Program-made: the position numbers and the translations under genes
Notes under the pieces: generated by a model
What the model was told of the DNA's origin: nothing
Database searches by the model: none
Seen by the model: only the letters and a program-made list of their open reading frames with translations
DNA from: an uncultured Porphyromonas sp.
Lineage (GTDB): Bacteria > Bacteroidota > Bacteroidia > Bacteroidales > Porphyromonadaceae
NCBI RefSeq assembly: GCF_900541275.1
Contig: NZ_UQJH01000001.1
Coordinates: forward strand, 1-64,000
Reading direction: 5' to 3'
DNA length: 64,000 bases
In this document: piece after piece, positions 61,740 through 64,000 of the stretch
Numbering within the stretch: position 1 is the first letter of the stretch
How the letters are laid out: each line of letters opens with the position of its first letter

Positions 61740-62240
61740 TCAGAGGGCACTCTTGACAGCCTCTACCCAGCGGTCGATACGCTCATCGGTGAGGTCATCC
61801 TGGTTGTCCTCGTCCAGGCAGCAGCCTACCAGCTTGCCACCCTCCTCGGCACGGCTGGCCTCGTACTCGTAGCCATCCTTGCTGATCGCACCTACGAAGG
61901 TGCAGCCGCTGTCGCTGAGCTCTTCCTTGAGGATACCCACAGCATCGCAGAAGGTATCTCCGTAGCCCTCGCTATCGCCACATCCGAAGAGGGCAACCTT
62001 CTTGCCGGAGAGGTCCTGGTCAGCGATGTCCCCGATCAGGTCGGACCAGTCGTCCTGTAGCTCGCCGTCGTCCCAGGTGCTGCTTCCGAAGATCAGCAGG
62101 TCGTAGTTGGCTACGTCCTCTGCATCGAAGTCAGCAGCGTCACGAACGTCATCAGCAGCGACGCCAAACTTCTCGGCGATGCGGTCAGCGATGTCTTTGG
62201 TGGTTCCGGTAGAGGAACCGTAAACAATGATAGTTTTCAT
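61740..62240 (-). CDS. fldA: Flavodoxin
   Basis: A 166-residue FMN-binding electron carrier. The phosphate loop GSSTGTTKDIA is at residues 9-19. Aromatic loops around FMN are in GSSTWDDGELQDDW and GCGDSEGYGDTFCDA, the latter with the Tyr stacking on the isoalloxazine. The protein is strongly acidic, as usual. It likely replaces ferredoxin under low iron or serves pyruvate oxidation. Monocistronic, with a -7 box 36 bp upstream. Confidence 0.95.
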   Translation of the reverse strand: MKTIIVYGSSTGTTKDIADRIAEKFGVAADDVRDAADFDAEDVANYDLLIFGSSTWDDGELQDDWSDLIGDIADQDLSGKKVALFGCGDSEGYGDTFCDAVGILKEELSDSGCTFVGAISKDGYEYEASRAEEGGKLVGCCLDEDNQDDLTDERIDRWVEAVKSAL

Positions 62241-62275
62241 ATAAGGTGATTATAACTAGTAGTAATACACTCGGA

Positions 62276-62283
62276 CAAATATA
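62276..62283 (-). promoter_or_regulatory. fldA -7 box
   Basis: TATATTTG on the minus strand matches TAnnTTTG, 36 bp before the flavodoxin ATG. Confidence 0.65.
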
Positions 62284-62347
62284 GAAAGTAGTTTTGACAT
62301 AGCCAATCCTCTGACCCGAATATTTAGCCCTGTCTACAATCTGGCTA

Positions 62348-64000
62348 TTATTCTGAGAAGTCAAGTAGAACGACCTGATAAGGCTCTAGGGTTAGGTCGA
62401 AGGCCTTCTTTAAGGGTAGACTGAACTCCTCCTCCGTGCGTACATAGCTGTAGTAGCGTGTCAGGTCAGTCGTAGTTGTCGGAGGCTCCGGCGTGAAGCG
62501 CACCCCGGTGACTCTCTTGACGCTTTGCCGCTTCCCTGTGACCCTTACCCTATAGGTGAGTGGGTGGCGAGTGAGATTGACGCCACGGAGGTAGTAGTGC
62601 TTTCGCTCCTTGTCAGAGGTCAGGGAGAGGCAGACGTCATCGTACCCTGTGATCTCGAGTACCTTATCCCCTCTGGTTCGCTGAAATAGCGACACAAAGT
62701 CGTACAGCGAGGTCGCATAGTATTGCGCCCCTCGGACCAGTATGAGAGGATGATCAGAGGGGTCAGCTGATAGCAGTGGCGCGATACCGACTCCCTCAAG
62801 AAGAGGGGTGTACCTCTCCGACTCTATTAGGAAAGCGGCTCGCTGTGCAAGGGGTGGCAGAAAGACGGCAAGCGACTCCGGATCGGCGAAGGTGGCCTCA
62901 CCGATCATCATCTGTTGCCGCTTGGTCTGTAGCTTCCTATTCGCCTCCGGGATGAGGTTGATCAAGTGCGGGTCCTTGATTGCCGTGAGTGCCAAGTCAA
63001 ATGCGTAGTCGCTGAAGTGTGTGGTGGAGTCGACCAGTGGTCCGGCTGAGACCAAGTTATCCTGACCGATGCTAGCTGCAAAGAGCTTGAAGCGTCGCTT
63101 ATACTCCTCCGAAGTGAGCCCATAGCCGATCTGGACTAAGAGTTTAGGATTCATCGCTAAGCGCGAGAGATACTTCGTCCTCACGTCTATCTCTGCGACA
63201 TCCTCGTATCTCGGTGTGGCGGAGGGATCAGTGATCCCCGCATTGGCAATGACCATAGGGCGGGCATTGAGTAGCTCTGACACCTTGATGAGCTTAGAGA
63301 TCCCGAAGTCCCCGGTGTACTCTGTTCCCCCCAAGGTCCAGATCGAGAGAGTATCCTGATGACCATAGTGGGGGGTGGGGTAGCTCCCGGGATAATAGCC
63401 ATTCGCAGTCCTGCCCCCGGGAAATCTCACAAAGTCGGGATCTAGCCCTCTCAGGAGCTTCATAAGCGCATTTGGTAGCGGGACCTCCGGATCGGTCTGC
63501 GCCTCTTTCCTCGTGAGCCATAGTTCGTCGAGGGAGACATAGCCCCTCGGCTGAGTATAGCCCGATCCCTCATCTGTGCGGTGAATGGGTCGAGACTCTA
63601 TCATCAGGTAGGCGGAGTCCGTCGTGGTGGTGATCTGTAGCGCTACATCCCTACGGCTCCAGTAGACATCCCCCCGTATGGAGACCTCTGAGGAGACCTT
63701 CTCAGGAGAAATGGTGTCCCTCACTATGGAGACCCTTGCCTCCGCCAAGTCACTGCTGACAAAGCAGCTGAGACTATACCGCTCACCCTCCTTTACCCCC
63801 AGCGGGAAGAGTGTGCTCATGATCCTGCATGGGACAGAGTCGGTGTCCTTGGGGCGAAAGGTCAAGTAGTGAGAAGACTCCTTGTAGTAGGTCCTTCCCT
63901 CGCTAAGGGTTACCTCCCCGCTTCGACCTCCCCAGCCGTAAAGAGAAGTGGGGGTGGGGTAGAAGGTCTCGTACCCGTTGGGGGTGATGAGGGTCGAGGT
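62348..64000 (-). CDS. GH51-like protein, 5' end beyond the window
   Basis: The frame stays open to the window edge at 64000, so at least 550 residues are visible and the start is missing. The visible N-terminal part is a beta-sandwich carbohydrate-binding-like domain. It is followed by a TIM-barrel segment like GH51 arabinofuranosidases: LRGLDPDFVRFPGGR, LIKVSELLNARPMVIANAG and, further on, MIGEATFAD where GH51 has its nucleophile Glu. The place of the acid/base Glu (IGNE in active enzymes) reads IGYG (about 63121-63134), so activity is doubtful. A C-terminal beta domain ends at 62348. Confidence 0.7.
   Translation of the reverse strand, partial: TSTLITPNGYETFYPTPTSLYGWGGRSGEVTLSEGRTYYKESSHYLTFRPKDTDSVPCRIMSTLFPLGVKEGERYSLSCFVSSDLAEARVSIVRDTISPEKVSSEVSIRGDVYWSRRDVALQITTTTDSAYLMIESRPIHRTDEGSGYTQPRGYVSLDELWLTRKEAQTDPEVPLPNALMKLLRGLDPDFVRFPGGRTANGYYPGSYPTPHYGHQDTLSIWTLGGTEYTGDFGISKLIKVSELLNARPMVIANAGITDPSATPRYEDVAEIDVRTKYLSRLAMNPKLLVQIGYGLTSEEYKRRFKLFAASIGQDNLVSAGPLVDSTTHFSDYAFDLALTAIKDPHLINLIPEANRKLQTKRQQMMIGEATFADPESLAVFLPPLAQRAAFLIESERYTPLLEGVGIAPLLSADPSDHPLILVRGAQYYATSLYDFVSLFQRTRGDKVLEITGYDDVCLSLTSDKERKHYYLRGVNLTRHPLTYRVRVTGKRQSVKRVTGVRFTPEPPTTTTDLTRYYSYVRTEEEFSLPLKKAFDLTLEPYQVVLLDFSE

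Overview
The window comes from a Bacteroidota chromosome, most likely a Porphyromonas-like member of the Bacteroidales. The signs are SusC/SusD-type outer-membrane pairs, a GLPGLI-family protein, GldE, DUF2851 and DUF2795 proteins, a eukaryote/archaeal-type prolyl-tRNA synthetase, and many promoters with the Bacteroidota -7 box TAnnTTTG. No phage, insertion sequence, CRISPR array or rRNA operon was seen. The species cannot be named from the sequence alone.

Layout. 0-2.7 kb: formate/nitrite channel (focA) and IMP dehydrogenase (guaB). 3-6.5 kb: a GLPGLI protein and its partner barrel. 6.5-9.2 kb: acetyltransferase, DUF2795 protein, K+/H+ antiporter and tRNA-Lys. 9.5-12.2 kb: aminoacyl-histidine dipeptidase and an exported endonuclease-like protein. 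12.3-22.2 kb: a compact Sus-type locus on the minus strand (susR regulator, GH97, SusC, SusD, SusE). 22.6-24.8 kb: glycerate kinase and GAPDH. 24.9-26.6 kb: a small YtxH/holin-X envelope operon. 26.7-29.1 kb: proS and a DnaQ-like protein. 29.2-34.2 kb: a six-gene operon ribE-nitroreductase-hisS-ssb-gldE-PPTase. 34.2-36.3 kb: an exported hydrolase and an orphan cobalamin riboswitch unit. 36.3-40.2 kb: fumC and a class A penicillin-binding protein. 40.5-45.8 kb: tRNA-Gln, DUF2851 protein and a 1269-residue GH31 enzyme. 46-51 kb: LysM protein, barrel protein and a BtuFCD-like ABC importer. 51.3-55.7 kb: purB, rluB, asnS. 55.8-57.5 kb: GH123-type enzyme. 57.8-61.6 kb: lepA, dnaB, mscL. 61.7-64 kb: flavodoxin and a GH51-like gene cut by the window edge.

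The least ordinary feature is a dispersed intergenic element. It is an array of three (once four) 16-bp palindromic units of the type CTAATACCGATATTAG, set on an almost exact 22-bp pitch with unrelated 6-bp spacers. It occurs at five places (126-185, 9408-9488, 22361-22420, 36117-36176, 51082-51141), with a solitary unit at 45856. Four arrays lie upstream of metabolic genes (focA, glycerate kinase, fumC, purB). Several arrays carry mirrored substitutions that keep neighbouring units perfectly complementary. Two arrays share a further 54-bp upstream element.

The second striking feature is a cobalamin riboswitch with its own promoter and a downstream intrinsic terminator but no recognisable gene between them. 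Other points are a tetO-like palindrome at the ribE promoter, an IMPDH resembling the Tritrichomonas foetus enzyme, a GH31 enzyme carrying both dockerin-like and cohesin-like modules, and two enzyme-fold proteins that appear to lack catalytic residues.
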